From positions 2,356,001 through 2,420,000 of the forward strand of contig JAWKTZ010000006.1 in NCBI GenBank assembly GCA_041398845.1: a stretch of DNA of 64,000 bases. Direction: 5' to 3'. The first letter of the stretch is position 1. The number at the start of each line of letters is the position of its first letter. This DNA is from Fuerstiella sp041398845. Its GTDB lineage: Bacteria; Planctomycetota; Planctomycetia; Planctomycetales; Planctomycetaceae. Both the position numbers and the translations under genes were made by a program. Positions 43,864 to 52,185 of the stretch are shown one piece after another. Under the pieces are notes generated by a model. It was not told the DNA's origin, made no database searches, and was given only the letters and a program-made list of their open reading frames with translations.

Positions 43864-44562
43864 GTGGCGAAAATTGATGCTCGCTTAATTCGAACGGCTT
43901 GTACCGTTGCCCTGGTTTCGATTGCTCAGTTCCTGGTGCTCGTTCCGCTGGCGATTTCCCTGTACCCGAAATCGTATTCGCTTGCCGCGAATTATCTCAG
44001 CCAGCTTGGCTGCGTGGACGGCACCGGCCCCGCTCATGCGTGGGCGTTTAACGTTTCGGTTGTGTTGTTGGGGCTGGGGCTTTTCTGTCTGTTTGCCATG
44101 TTGATGTTTGCGGCTCGTCGTGGCCCGATCGAATTGCTTGTGATCGGTGGTTTCGGATCCGGTTCTGCGATCTCTGTCATTGGCGTGGGCGTGCTGCCGT
44201 GGAACATTTACCCGACCGGCCATGTACTTGCCATGATTTTCTGGATGGGGCTGATGCTGCCCATGTTTGCCATTTGGATGGAATGGGTGGGGCACAGCGT
44301 TCAGGACGCCGAAGGCCTGGTGGCATTTGGGCGTTCGTTACGCTTTCTGGTCTTCTTTTATCCGATGGCCGCCCTGATGATGATTGGCCCGGGCCTGCAG
44401 AAAGTGATCGTTCTGCTAAGCTTAGTCTGGCTGGTGAACTTTTGCGTGCATCTGATGATCGCGGCGAATGCGGGGGTGTTGCGAACCGGGTTCGCCGGCA
44501 GAAAGCGAAAGCGAACCAAGCTGCCACCTCTGCCACCTGGAACGTTTGATGGAACCCTATGA
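43864..44562 (+). CDS. DUF998-like multi-pass membrane protein
   Basis: 232 residues with about six or seven membrane helices and a basic, Pro-rich cytoplasmic tail (GRKRKRTKLPPLPPGTF). The segment SLAANYLSQLGCVDGTGPAH and SGSAISVIGVGVLPWN are in the positions where DUF998 proteins carry NxxS(D/Q)LG and related loops. Function unknown. GTG start; the stop overlaps the ATG of the M41-like gene (ATGA), so the two are translated together. Confidence 0.65.
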   Translation: MAKIDARLIRTACTVALVSIAQFLVLVPLAISLYPKSYSLAANYLSQLGCVDGTGPAHAWAFNVSVVLLGLGLFCLFAMLMFAARRGPIELLVIGGFGSGSAISVIGVGVLPWNIYPTGHVLAMIFWMGLMLPMFAIWMEWVGHSVQDAEGLVAFGRSLRFLVFFYPMAALMMIGPGLQKVIVLLSLVWLVNFCVHLMIAANAGVLRTGFAGRKRKRTKLPPLPPGTFDGTL

Positions 44563-45059
44563 ATCAGCGCACGACACCACAGGAATCACAAACGGCCACG
44601 GCCTACCACGAAGCTGGTCATGCGGTGATGGCGTTTGTTGTTGGCCGTCCTGTTGAGAAAGTGACGATCTGTCCGGCTCAACTGCAGACGGGTGGCTTTC
44701 GGTTGGGGGCCTGCAAAGTTCAGAAAGGACGGTCCCGGGCTTCGAAGGATGCGTTGGAAGACGAAGTCCTGATCCTGCTGGCGGGAATGGTGGCGGAGAG
44801 CCAATTCACCGACCGCTATTGTGCCGCTGGAGCCGCTCAGGACCTGCGAGCTGTCAGAAGGCTGCTGGCCAATCGAGCGTCCAGCGAACGACAGATTGAT
44901 CGCCTGGCCGGGCGCATGCTGGATAAGACGCAACACGTACTGAACGATCCTGTGAATCGCCGGGCCGTCACATTGGTGGCAAGGCAGCTTCTGGACAAAG
45001 AAACAATCAGTGGTCGAGCCGTGCGGCAATTGTTTCAGGAAGCGTCAGCCGGGACGTAA
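44559..45059 (+). CDS. Stand-alone M41-like (FtsH-type) zinc protease domain
   Basis: 166 residues made only of the peptidase part of FtsH. H17-E-A-G-H21 (TAYHEAGHAVMAFVVG) is the zinc motif, VEKVTICPA the next strand, DEVLILLAGMVAESQF the conserved helix, and GAAQDLRAVRRLL supplies the third-ligand Asp region. There is no AAA+ ATPase and no membrane helix. Such single-domain M41-like proteins exist in several phyla; whether they cleave protein without an unfoldase is unclear. Coupled to the membrane protein before it, which might anchor or be its target. Confidence 0.8.
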   Translation: MNQRTTPQESQTATAYHEAGHAVMAFVVGRPVEKVTICPAQLQTGGFRLGACKVQKGRSRASKDALEDEVLILLAGMVAESQFTDRYCAAGAAQDLRAVRRLLANRASSERQIDRLAGRMLDKTQHVLNDPVNRRAVTLVARQLLDKETISGRAVRQLFQEASAGT

Positions 45060-45116
45060 ACCATCGGCGAATTGCTGTCGCTCGCGCTGTTGGGGTTGCT
45101 CGCAACGAGCGAAAGA

Positions 45117-45227
45117 TCCCGAACGGGAAAAATCAGTTTGACGAGTCGCCTGAAAGGGTGTATTATTCCCGATCGGGACATTTCTGATGATGTTCGGTGC
45201 GAACGCCGAAAATATTCCCGTACGGGA
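45117..45227 (+). promoter_or_regulatory. Three TCCCGNNCGGGA operators of hipBA
   Basis: TCCCGAACGGGA (45117-45128), TCCCGATCGGGA (45167-45178) and TCCCGTACGGGA (45216-45227) share identical arms and differ only in the two central bases. Their spacing is 50 and 49 bp, close to five helical turns, so dimers would line up on one DNA face. The last site ends 8 bp before the hipB start. The arms resemble the TATCC...GGATA-type HipB sites of E. coli, so autoregulation by HipB or HipBA is very likely. Confidence 0.85.
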
Positions 45228-45235
45228 TTACGACG

Positions 45236-45463
45236 ATGGTCAGAGTAGAAAACGCGGCTCAAATTGGTCAGCTCATTCGTCAGCGGCGAAAAGAGGCCGG
45301 GATGACGTTGAAGGATGCGGCTGCCCTGGCCGGGGTCGGCGTTCGATTTCTGTCGGAGCTGGAGCGAGGAAAGCCTACGCTGCAATTGGGATTAGCCATT
45401 CAGGTGCTGCAGTTGTTCGGGCTTGAGCTGCATGTCGAAAAGCGGAGCGATCAGCGTGCCTGA
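45236..45463 (+). CDS. hipB: HipB-like antitoxin/repressor (XRE helix-turn-helix)
   Basis: 75 residues from ATG 45236. One Cro/CI-type helix-turn-helix: QIGQLIRQRRKEAGMTLKDA, ALAGVGVRFLSELERGKPTL, ending with a short tail ELHVEKRSDQRA. It should bind the three palindromes just upstream and neutralise HipA. The end abuts or overlaps the hipA start. An upstream in-frame start would read through the third operator and is not preferred. Confidence 0.9.
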   Translation: MVRVENAAQIGQLIRQRRKEAGMTLKDAAALAGVGVRFLSELERGKPTLQLGLAIQVLQLFGLELHVEKRSDQRA

Positions 45464-45467
45464 ATCG

Positions 45468-46700
45468 ATGTTCGTCCATTTCCGGAATGCTGTGGTGGGG
45501 CATCTGACGCAGTCGGCGTCCGGGCAGATTCAGTTTGAATACAGCGCCGACTGGAAACAGAATCCGGATCGCTTTCCGATTTCGATTTCGCTGCCACTGG
45601 ACGGAGACTACGACGTCCCTGCCAGTCATCATTTCTTCGTCAATCTGCTGCCCGAAGCCAACATTCGGCAGCAGATCTGTCAGTCTCTGCAGATTTCTCA
45701 GGGCAATGACTTCGGGCTGCTGAAAGCCATCGGCGGCGATTGTGCGGGAGCTCTCGCAATCACGCCTTCGGATTCGCCAGTTCAGTCCGAGCCGCGTTTC
45801 GAAGCTGTCAGTGAACAGCAACTGGCCGACTGGTCCGTCGGCACGCCGAATGCATTTTCTGCGGTGACAGGCCAGGACGAAGTTCGGCTTTCACTGGCTG
45901 GAGCTCAGGACAAGCTGCCCGTTCATCTTCAGGATGACAGAATTATGATACCCCTCGGCAGCACACCCAGTACGTCGCTGCTGAAATTCGCGTCACCCAT
46001 TTATTCGCATCTGCCAGAGAACGAAACGTTTGTCAGCATGCTGGCGAAGGCTGTTGGACTGCCGGTTGTTGAGATCCGGCTTCGGCCAACCGACAGATCT
46101 GCGATCGCTGTCATCACACGTTACGATCGCGTGTTGAAGGATGGCTGTTATCTGCGACTCCATCAGGAAGACTTTTGCCAGGCGCTGGGAATTGGCGCCG
46201 CGAGCAAATACGAAAAAGAGGGTGGCCCCGGATTGCGGCAATGTGCAGAAACGATCCGACGTCACACATCGTTTCCGCTGATCGAATTGCAGAAACTGAT
46301 GAACTGGGCGTTGTTCAATCTGCTTGCCGGAAATGCGGATGCTCACGGAAAAAATCTTTCGTTGCTGTATGCCGATCAGGGCGGATTGCAGCTTGCTCCG
46401 TTTTACGATCTCGTGTGTACTCGAAATTACAAAAACATCTCGCGTCATCTTGCGATGAGTCTGGGGGGCGTGACAGACCCGGATCAGGTTGGTGCCAGAC
46501 AGTTGCATGCCATGGCCGAGGATCTGGGAGTTCGGCCAACGGTGGTGTTGAAAGCGGCGAAAAGCCTGAGCGAACAGCTTCAACGGGCAATGCCGGATGT
46601 TGTCAGGGAGTTCGCGGACGATTTTGGCCCCTCGCCGATTCTGGAGCGTATTCCCATCATCATTCGCAAACAGATTCGTCGGCTGGCAACGTTGCTTTGA
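45468..46700 (+). CDS. hipA: HipA-type serine/threonine kinase toxin
   Basis: About 410 residues from ATG 45468 (GTG 45456, overlapping hipB, is also possible). In E. coli HipA phosphorylates glutamyl-tRNA synthetase and drives persistence. Present here are the N-terminal couple_hipA domain (FVHFRNAVVGHLTQ, HHFFVNLLPEANIR), the GDCAGAL segment, SLAGAQDKLPVHL (P-loop-like region), and the kinase core LLAGNADAHGKNLSLLY with N289, D291 and H293 in the catalytic loop, then LAPFYDLVCTRNY (DFG-equivalent FYD). Complete. Its 3' end is antisense to the truncated tail of the FecR-LamG gene, suggesting this module or a deletion next to it cut that gene. Confidence 0.92.
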   Translation: MFVHFRNAVVGHLTQSASGQIQFEYSADWKQNPDRFPISISLPLDGDYDVPASHHFFVNLLPEANIRQQICQSLQISQGNDFGLLKAIGGDCAGALAITPSDSPVQSEPRFEAVSEQQLADWSVGTPNAFSAVTGQDEVRLSLAGAQDKLPVHLQDDRIMIPLGSTPSTSLLKFASPIYSHLPENETFVSMLAKAVGLPVVEIRLRPTDRSAIAVITRYDRVLKDGCYLRLHQEDFCQALGIGAASKYEKEGGPGLRQCAETIRRHTSFPLIELQKLMNWALFNLLAGNADAHGKNLSLLYADQGGLQLAPFYDLVCTRNYKNISRHLAMSLGGVTDPDQVGARQLHAMAEDLGVRPTVVLKAAKSLSEQLQRAMPDVVREFADDFGPSPILERIPIIIRKQIRRLATLL

Positions 46701-48127
46701 GGGCAGTTGTGTTGCAGAACAGTTGTTTCAGGGCCGAAGAATACAACAACGCTCGCTGAGTCCCAGAACGATTGCGAGAAAAAGACGTGCTTATCCCTCT
46801 GCCCCTTGCTCGCATCCCAGACATCATTTTTCCTGACGGAAAAGAGCAGCCGACCATCATCCATGATTTGCCAGTGCGGCTCGCCCTGTTCATGGCCGTC
46901 CGTTAAAAACAGTGAGTTGTACCAGCGGTCGAGGCTGTTGATGCGCACCCAGGCGATGAGCGTCAGATTCCGGTATTCACCCGGCACGTGAAGCCGGACT
47001 CGACTTCCTGCCGGACTGAAGTCCAGGGCGCTGGCCGATTCTTCCCAGCGATTCTGAGCCGACGTGGCGGCCACGACTGCTCCTTCACTGGCACGGTCGT
47101 CGCCCCGCGAGACTCGGTTCGTCAGCCGACGCGACGAAACCTCTGCCGATGTCAGTTGGTAGTGCGCGATGAGACGTTCGTCCTGAGAAATCTTCTGAAC
47201 GGCGTTCCGCCAATGCTCACGTCGAGCCTGCTGTTGATCACGGATGCGGCGATCCAGATCCAGGGCTCCCACAAACGTCTGTGCATCTGCCGAGATGCTT
47301 GTCTGGCCCTGACTGTTTGTCCGAGTCGCGTCTCCCTGCCTTAACCGCTGAACCGGATGTCCCGTCGGATGCCATTCGACTTCGCCATCAAGGACATGAA
47401 CTTCCGACTGATCGGCCGACACGTTAACGGCAAATTCGGTCCCGAGGTCAATGACGTCTCCGGTCTGAGTCAACAGACGAAATCCCTGAGCGGGTTCGGG
47501 CACCCGAGCACGGACCTTGCCGCCTTCCACCGAAACTTCCATCGGCGACAGGATGGCAAACTGTGCATCGCCTTCGACAACCAGCGTCACACCGCTGAAT
47601 AATTCAAACTGCGCCAGACCACTTTTCAGGCGAAGCGTTCCTGGCGGGACAATGGCCCCGGTTGAAACTCGGGCATCTTCCCACACCGCGTCCGCCTGGC
47701 CGGAGAGAATTGCGAAGCCTGACGACTGCTCTTCTTCGAATGTTGTGTCCGCCGAGGAATTCGATTGATGACTGTTGAAGCTGCCCACGACGACTTCTTC
47801 CCGTGGCAATCGTTGTCCGGCATTCATTAGTCCTCGTTGCCAGATGACAATGAACAACAGGCACGCACATGTCGCAGCCGTGGCAGCGAATGCCAGTCGC
47901 CAGCGACGATTCGGCAACTGGGAAATCACACGGGGTTGCTGCTCGGCGGGATCCCTTGCAGCCGTCGCTTCGGCCTCAAGCAATGTCGTCAGAAAGACAC
48001 GGTTGTAATACTCACGGCGAGCGGTCAGATCGACAGTCAGTTCCGCTTCCAGCCGCAGAAAGTCGGCTTCGCAGATTGTTCCCTCCAGAGCATCGTCAAT
48101 CAAAGATCGGAGTTCTTCGACAGTCAT
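46580..48127 (-). CDS. FecR-LamG membrane regulator, C-terminally truncated
   Basis: 515 codons, the partner gene of the ECF sigma before it. An N-terminal cytoplasmic part (MTVEELRSLIDDALEGTICE) is followed by a membrane helix near 80-98, a FecR domain (VPPGTLRLKSGLAQFELFSG, TQTGDVIDLGTEFAVNV, VHVLDGEVEWHP) and the beginning of a LamG sandwich (LTLIAWVRINSLDRWYNSLF, DKHVFFSQSFWDS). There the LamG should continue for roughly another 80-100 residues. Instead, from about 46745 leftward the frame reads unrelated sequence (ASVVVFFGPETTVLQHNCPQ), then runs antisense into the end of hipA. The native 3' end has been replaced. The product may be unstable, and its sigma factor is also interrupted. Confidence 0.75.
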   Translation of the reverse strand: MTVEELRSLIDDALEGTICEADFLRLEAELTVDLTARREYYNRVFLTTLLEAEATAARDPAEQQPRVISQLPNRRWRLAFAATAATCACLLFIVIWQRGLMNAGQRLPREEVVVGSFNSHQSNSSADTTFEEEQSSGFAILSGQADAVWEDARVSTGAIVPPGTLRLKSGLAQFELFSGVTLVVEGDAQFAILSPMEVSVEGGKVRARVPEPAQGFRLLTQTGDVIDLGTEFAVNVSADQSEVHVLDGEVEWHPTGHPVQRLRQGDATRTNSQGQTSISADAQTFVGALDLDRRIRDQQQARREHWRNAVQKISQDERLIAHYQLTSAEVSSRRLTNRVSRGDDRASEGAVVAATSAQNRWEESASALDFSPAGSRVRLHVPGEYRNLTLIAWVRINSLDRWYNSLFLTDGHEQGEPHWQIMDDGRLLFSVRKNDVWDASKGQRDKHVFFSQSFWDSASVVVFFGPETTVLQHNCPQSNVASRRICLRMMMGIRSRIGEGPKSSANSLTTSGIAR

Positions 48128-48666
48128 CGCGTGGCCTCCTCAGCCCCCAATCGTCGCTGCATGCAAATCAGCAGGGCGGACCGAAGTCGATGGAGCGTGA
48201 CCTTCAATCCGCCGACGCTTCTCCCGACGCTCTGTGCAAAATCTGCCAGCGATCCGCGATTCGAATATCGATGCAGGAGCAGTTGTCGGTCCTGAGTCCT
48301 CAGCTTCCCCATGCACTCACGCAGCGCCAGGTGCTGTTCCTGAAGATCGAGGTCCGGTGCGGCAAGCTCAAATTCCACGACCTGTTCGAGCTCGTTGCTG
48401 AAGTTCAGCCGAGCGTCGCGGGCCTGCATCTTTCGGTAATTCAGCACTTCATACCGGGCAATACTGAACGCCCAAGCCTTGAAACCTGTCCTTGATTCAA
48501 ACGCCGACCGCTTCTCTCAGATCCTCGTATTGGCCTGCTGAAGCACGTCGGCAGCAGCCAAATCGCCGGGCATGAGCGAACGGATATACAACTGCAGCGC
48601 CAACTGATGCTCGGTCAGTTGTGCCACGAAGGCGGTTTCAAAGTCTGGTGAGTTGGAATCCGGCAT
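48124..48666 (-). pseudogene. Planctomycete ECF sigma factor, interrupted by TGA
   Basis: From ATG 48666: MPDSNSPDFETAFVAQLTEH, QLALQLYIRSLMPGDLAAAD and VLQQANTRI, then TGA (48517-48519), then EKRSAFESRTGFKAWAFSIA and RYEVLNYRKMQARDARLNFS, ending with the region-4 helix LADFAQSVGRSVGGLKVTLH. The family consensus at the stop is Trp (xLWEKRxxF), so TGG became TGA by one transition. Everything else is in frame. The stop overlaps the FecR start (ATGA), the standard sigma/FecR order in planctomycetes. With the truncated FecR this looks like a dead signalling pair. TGA read as Trp is unlikely since TGA ends several intact genes here. Confidence 0.85.
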
Positions 48667-48851
48667 GACTGTAGATGTCCGATTAGAGCAGGAAGTTAAC
48701 AAGGAAATCGGGAAATAAGCTGACACGCTCTCCACAAACCTCAAAGTTCGATACTCAATCGAATCAGTTCCATACCAACTCCGGGCGTCGTATGATCCGT
48801 TGTGTCTGTCTTCGGCGACACGAGCACTGATCAACCACGGATGCTGCTGCG

Positions 48852-50057
48852 ATGCGACCGCGAATTCACTTTAGTTCCCGACAACCTGTGGCGATCGGTT
48901 TCCGGCTGCTTTCGGCCTGCGGAATTCTGTTGCTGCTGACGGCGTCGTCAACCGGTCAGGAATTGCCCGAACCGGACGAACCGTCACGCGAGTTTTCTGC
49001 CGCAGACGTGACGGCGGCGTCGCAGTTTGGACAGACGCTGGGAATTGCTGATTGGCTGGGGCCGCTGGCTCCGGTGGCTTTGTCGCCGTTCTTTGGCATC
49101 ACATGCCTGTCCGGAATGGCTTTGTACGGCCAGGGCTGGGTGTCTGCGGACAACCCGTTTCTGGGCGAAGGGTCTCCGTTGCATAACCCCAACGTGTTCT
49201 ATGCGTTTCTGGTGCTGACGCTGATCACATCGATTCCTCGACTGACGAAAGTCAGCAAGCCGTTTGCTCAGGCCGTGGATCAGGTCGAAGCATGGGCCGG
49301 CATTATCACATTGCTGACTTTGAAAATGATGATGGGAGCAGACGCACCAGCGACCGAACAACTGCCCGTTGTGCAGTTGGGCTTCGTGTCGTTTACTCTG
49401 GACACTCTGCTGATGATTGCGGCAGCGATCAACATCTTTGTGATCAACGCCGTGAAGTTCTTTTTTGAAGTGCTGATCTGGATTACTCCGATTCCCACCG
49501 TGGACGCGATTTTTGAGCTGGCCAACAAATCGGTGTGTGCGGTGCTGATGGCCATTTATGGTTACAGTCCGACCCTGGCCACGATCATCAATCTGACAAT
49601 GTTTGTGGTGGCCGCGTTTCTGTTTCGCTGGGTGTATCGTCGAGAAGTCTTTTTTCGCACCGTACTGCTGGATGCGGTCTGGAGCTTCCTTGCGCCTCAG
49701 AAGGGTGTGCGGAAGCCGGAGTTGATTGTGTTTCCCGCAGCAGCGTTCGGTCCGTTTCCAGCGCGCACTCGCTGCCGATTGAGTCGCACGGAAAACGGCT
49801 GGACTCTGGTTCAACAGCGTCTGCTGAGAAAGGACGTGCTGCTGGAATTGTCGTCAACGGATTGTGATATCGAACTGGTGTCCGGTTACTTCACGAACAG
49901 CGTACGTCTGGTGGGTCGTCAGCCGGTCGAAATGACCTTCAGCCGCCGCTACAACGCCTGCCTGCAGGAACTGGCCGCAGCCATCGGAGCAAAGGTGGAA
50001 GAGCCCGCCGCGAACACAGAACGAGCTCGCGACGTGCTACGAGCAGAGATGGGGTGA
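48852..50057 (+). CDS. Membrane protein of unknown function
   Basis: 401 residues. A signal-like N terminus (FRLLSACGILLLLTASSTGQ) is followed by about six membrane helices between 70 and 275 (FFGITCLSGMALYGQGW, VFYAFLVLTLITSIPRL, GIITLLTLKMMMGAD, TLDTLLMIAAAINIFVINAV, TIINLTMFVVAAFLFRW). A soluble C-terminal domain of about 110 residues (PFPARTRCRLSRTENGWTLV ... TFSRRYNACLQELAAAIGAK) follows. I know no family name; similar sequences seem confined to planctomycetes. Single gene, no obvious operon partner. Confidence 0.7.
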   Translation: MRPRIHFSSRQPVAIGFRLLSACGILLLLTASSTGQELPEPDEPSREFSAADVTAASQFGQTLGIADWLGPLAPVALSPFFGITCLSGMALYGQGWVSADNPFLGEGSPLHNPNVFYAFLVLTLITSIPRLTKVSKPFAQAVDQVEAWAGIITLLTLKMMMGADAPATEQLPVVQLGFVSFTLDTLLMIAAAINIFVINAVKFFFEVLIWITPIPTVDAIFELANKSVCAVLMAIYGYSPTLATIINLTMFVVAAFLFRWVYRREVFFRTVLLDAVWSFLAPQKGVRKPELIVFPAAAFGPFPARTRCRLSRTENGWTLVQQRLLRKDVLLELSSTDCDIELVSGYFTNSVRLVGRQPVEMTFSRRYNACLQELAAAIGAKVEEPAANTERARDVLRAEMG

Positions 50058-50218
50058 GTAAATGGACAGATGGAAAACGAAAACTGCCGGATGACAAATA
50101 GATCGCCGTGCTGTTGTTCTTCATTAGACATTTGTTATTTGTTATTTCTGATTGTCCCCGGTATTCTCGCTCATCGCGAAGCATCTCCCTGTCACATCCC
50201 CTGCTCCGAGGCACTTCC

Positions 50219-50974
50219 ATGATCGTGTTCTTTCATCGCTGGCTGTCGTTGTGTTTGCCGGTTCTGCTTGTTGTTTCGGCCCTGCACGCCGATGACGTTC
50301 AAAAGCCGTTGAAAGTGCTGGTGGTGACAGGTGGTTGTTGCCATGACTATCCGTTTCAGGCGGAAGCCATGCAGAAAGCGGCCAAAGAACGGGGCGTTTC
50401 GGTGCAATGGACAATCGTCAATGAAGGCGGCACGGGAACTGATGCGCAAATCGATCTGTACAAAGATCCGGACTGGGCCACAGGCTATGACGTCGTCGTG
50501 CATAACGAATGCTTCGCGAAAACCACCGACGAAGATTACATTCGCAGCATCACGAAGTCACATCATGAAGGCACGAATGCCGTCGTGATTCATTGCGCGA
50601 TGCACACGTATCGCGATGCGAAGATTGATGACTGGCGGCAGATGCTGGGTGTCACCAGTCGGCGGCATGACCACAAGAGCAACTATCAGGTGAAGAACGC
50701 CAAGCCCGATCATCCCGTGATGAAGGATTTCCCGAAGGAATGGACGACTCCGAATGACGAGCTGTACATCATCGAAAAGGTCTGGCCGGATACTGAGGTG
50801 CTCGCGACTTCAGTGAGCGAAAAGACGGGAGACCTGCATCCTGTGATCTGGACTCATCAATACGGCAAGGCTCGAGTCTTCGGAACGACCTACGGGCACG
50901 CCAACGAAACGTTTGAAGACAAAGTGTTTCTGGATGTCCTGATCAACGGCATTCAGTGGGCCGCAGGCCGCTAA
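50219..50974 (+). CDS. Secreted ThuA-domain protein
   Basis: 251 residues from ATG 50219 with a signal peptide (MIVFFHRWLSLCLPVLLVVSALHADD). ThuA/trehalose-utilisation domain of the class I glutamine-amidotransferase-like fold: KVLVVTGGCCHDYPFQAEAM, YDVVVHNECFAKT, GTNAVVIHCAMHTYRD, DHPVMKDFPKEWTTPNDELY, PVIWTHQYGKARVFGTTYGH. ThuA-like proteins act in disaccharide catabolism, and DUF1080 proteins often occur in the same genomes; the reaction is unsettled. It converges with the DUF6655 gene (9 bp gap). Confidence 0.9.
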   Translation: MIVFFHRWLSLCLPVLLVVSALHADDVQKPLKVLVVTGGCCHDYPFQAEAMQKAAKERGVSVQWTIVNEGGTGTDAQIDLYKDPDWATGYDVVVHNECFAKTTDEDYIRSITKSHHEGTNAVVIHCAMHTYRDAKIDDWRQMLGVTSRRHDHKSNYQVKNAKPDHPVMKDFPKEWTTPNDELYIIEKVWPDTEVLATSVSEKTGDLHPVIWTHQYGKARVFGTTYGHANETFEDKVFLDVLINGIQWAAGR

Positions 50975-50983
50975 CGCAGGACG

Positions 50984-51904
50984 TTACTCTTTTGGTTTTT
51001 CAACGGCGGCTTCCTGAGGCGGCGTTTCCGCTGCGGCTGGTTCTTCGTGTGAGGCAGGCACGATGGTGGGCGGTTTGTCCTGCGATTGAGCGTCGGCGAT
51101 GGCCTGTTCCTCTTTGCGTTTGGCTTCGGCAAGCTTCTGTTCGGCGTCCAGTCTGGCGTCGGCGAGTTGCTGTTCCAGGACGGCGGGGTGGACAAACTGG
51201 TGAGCGTCGGCAATGGTTGTTCGCCTTGTTCGCGACGGTGGATCTTTCTTCTTCGAAAAGAACGGCCCTTTCAGTTTGATTCCGGCGAATGTGGCACCGT
51301 TGTAGATCGAGCCGCGTTGAAGTGGACCAGCTCCCAGAACCCATGTGTCCTTGGCGTCAGTCTTTGAAATTGACGAACCTGACTGCCAGACCGGTGTTCC
51401 TGATTCGCGGTGGTAGGCATACATCACAATCTTGGACGTCGACAGCGCGGCATTGCGTTTGCCCACGCTGATTTCCGGAATGGTGGGAGCTGCCGGAACA
51501 CTGGTCATCAGCGAAGCCGCCTGTCCAAGAGCATTGCTGGCGGGTAGTCCGTAGGTGACTTCCAGAGAATCGGTTCCGAGAGCTCCCACACGAGCTTCCA
51601 CAATATATTCGGCATCGGTCTTGTTTTCCTGGACCAGGCATCCGGATACCGTCAGTTTGTGACGCAGTGCGCTGATATTGTAATCGTAATTGACAAACGC
51701 GATTCCCTTCACAAGGTTGATGTATGTCGTGTCCAGATAGACCTTACGGCCGGACAGCGCCGAGCAGTCGATCTGATCAACGCTGTGGTCCACCGAATCT
51801 GAAAGCAACAGTTGCTCGGTGCCCAGACGTTGCTGAGTCGTGCCGCAACCGGCGGCAACCAGCAGTAAGCACAACAGCATTGCGTGGTGATGATGGGCTG
51901 ACAT
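50984..51904 (-). CDS. DUF6655 family lipoprotein
   Basis: 306 residues. A lipobox ends the signal (LLCLLLVAAGC), followed by GTTQQRLGTEQLLLSDSVDH, the recognised opening of DUF6655. A beta-rich domain with GRKVYLDTTYINLVKG and ASLMTSVPAAPTIPEISVGK follows; then a charged, Ala/Glu/Lys-rich tail (LADARLDAEQKLAEAKRKEE) predicted as coiled coil and a low-complexity Pro/Glu end. Likely anchored to a membrane facing the periplasm. Function unknown. Confidence 0.8.
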   Translation of the reverse strand: MSAHHHHAMLLCLLLVAAGCGTTQQRLGTEQLLLSDSVDHSVDQIDCSALSGRKVYLDTTYINLVKGIAFVNYDYNISALRHKLTVSGCLVQENKTDAEYIVEARVGALGTDSLEVTYGLPASNALGQAASLMTSVPAAPTIPEISVGKRNAALSTSKIVMYAYHRESGTPVWQSGSSISKTDAKDTWVLGAGPLQRGSIYNGATFAGIKLKGPFFSKKKDPPSRTRRTTIADAHQFVHPAVLEQQLADARLDAEQKLAEAKRKEEQAIADAQSQDKPPTIVPASHEEPAAAETPPQEAAVEKPKE

Positions 51905-52185
51905 CAACGGAAAGGAAATTCGACGGAAAGGTGGGAAGAAAAGGCGGGGCGACGAACACGCCGAGGAGGGAGCGGAAGTTTAACCGCTTTCCCGGCCGAG
52001 CGCTGTCCTTCCCTGAACAGAATCAACCATCCGGCCTGGCATTTTTGATGAGAGCCGCGTTGACTTCGGCAAAAAACGCCGAAGCCGGCAGCAATCATTG
52101 GCGATTGCGGACGGAAATGGTAAAAATCAGTGGCCCTCCGCGTTTCATCCTGCCTTGAAATTTCCTTCTGCCGAGCCGACCAGCC

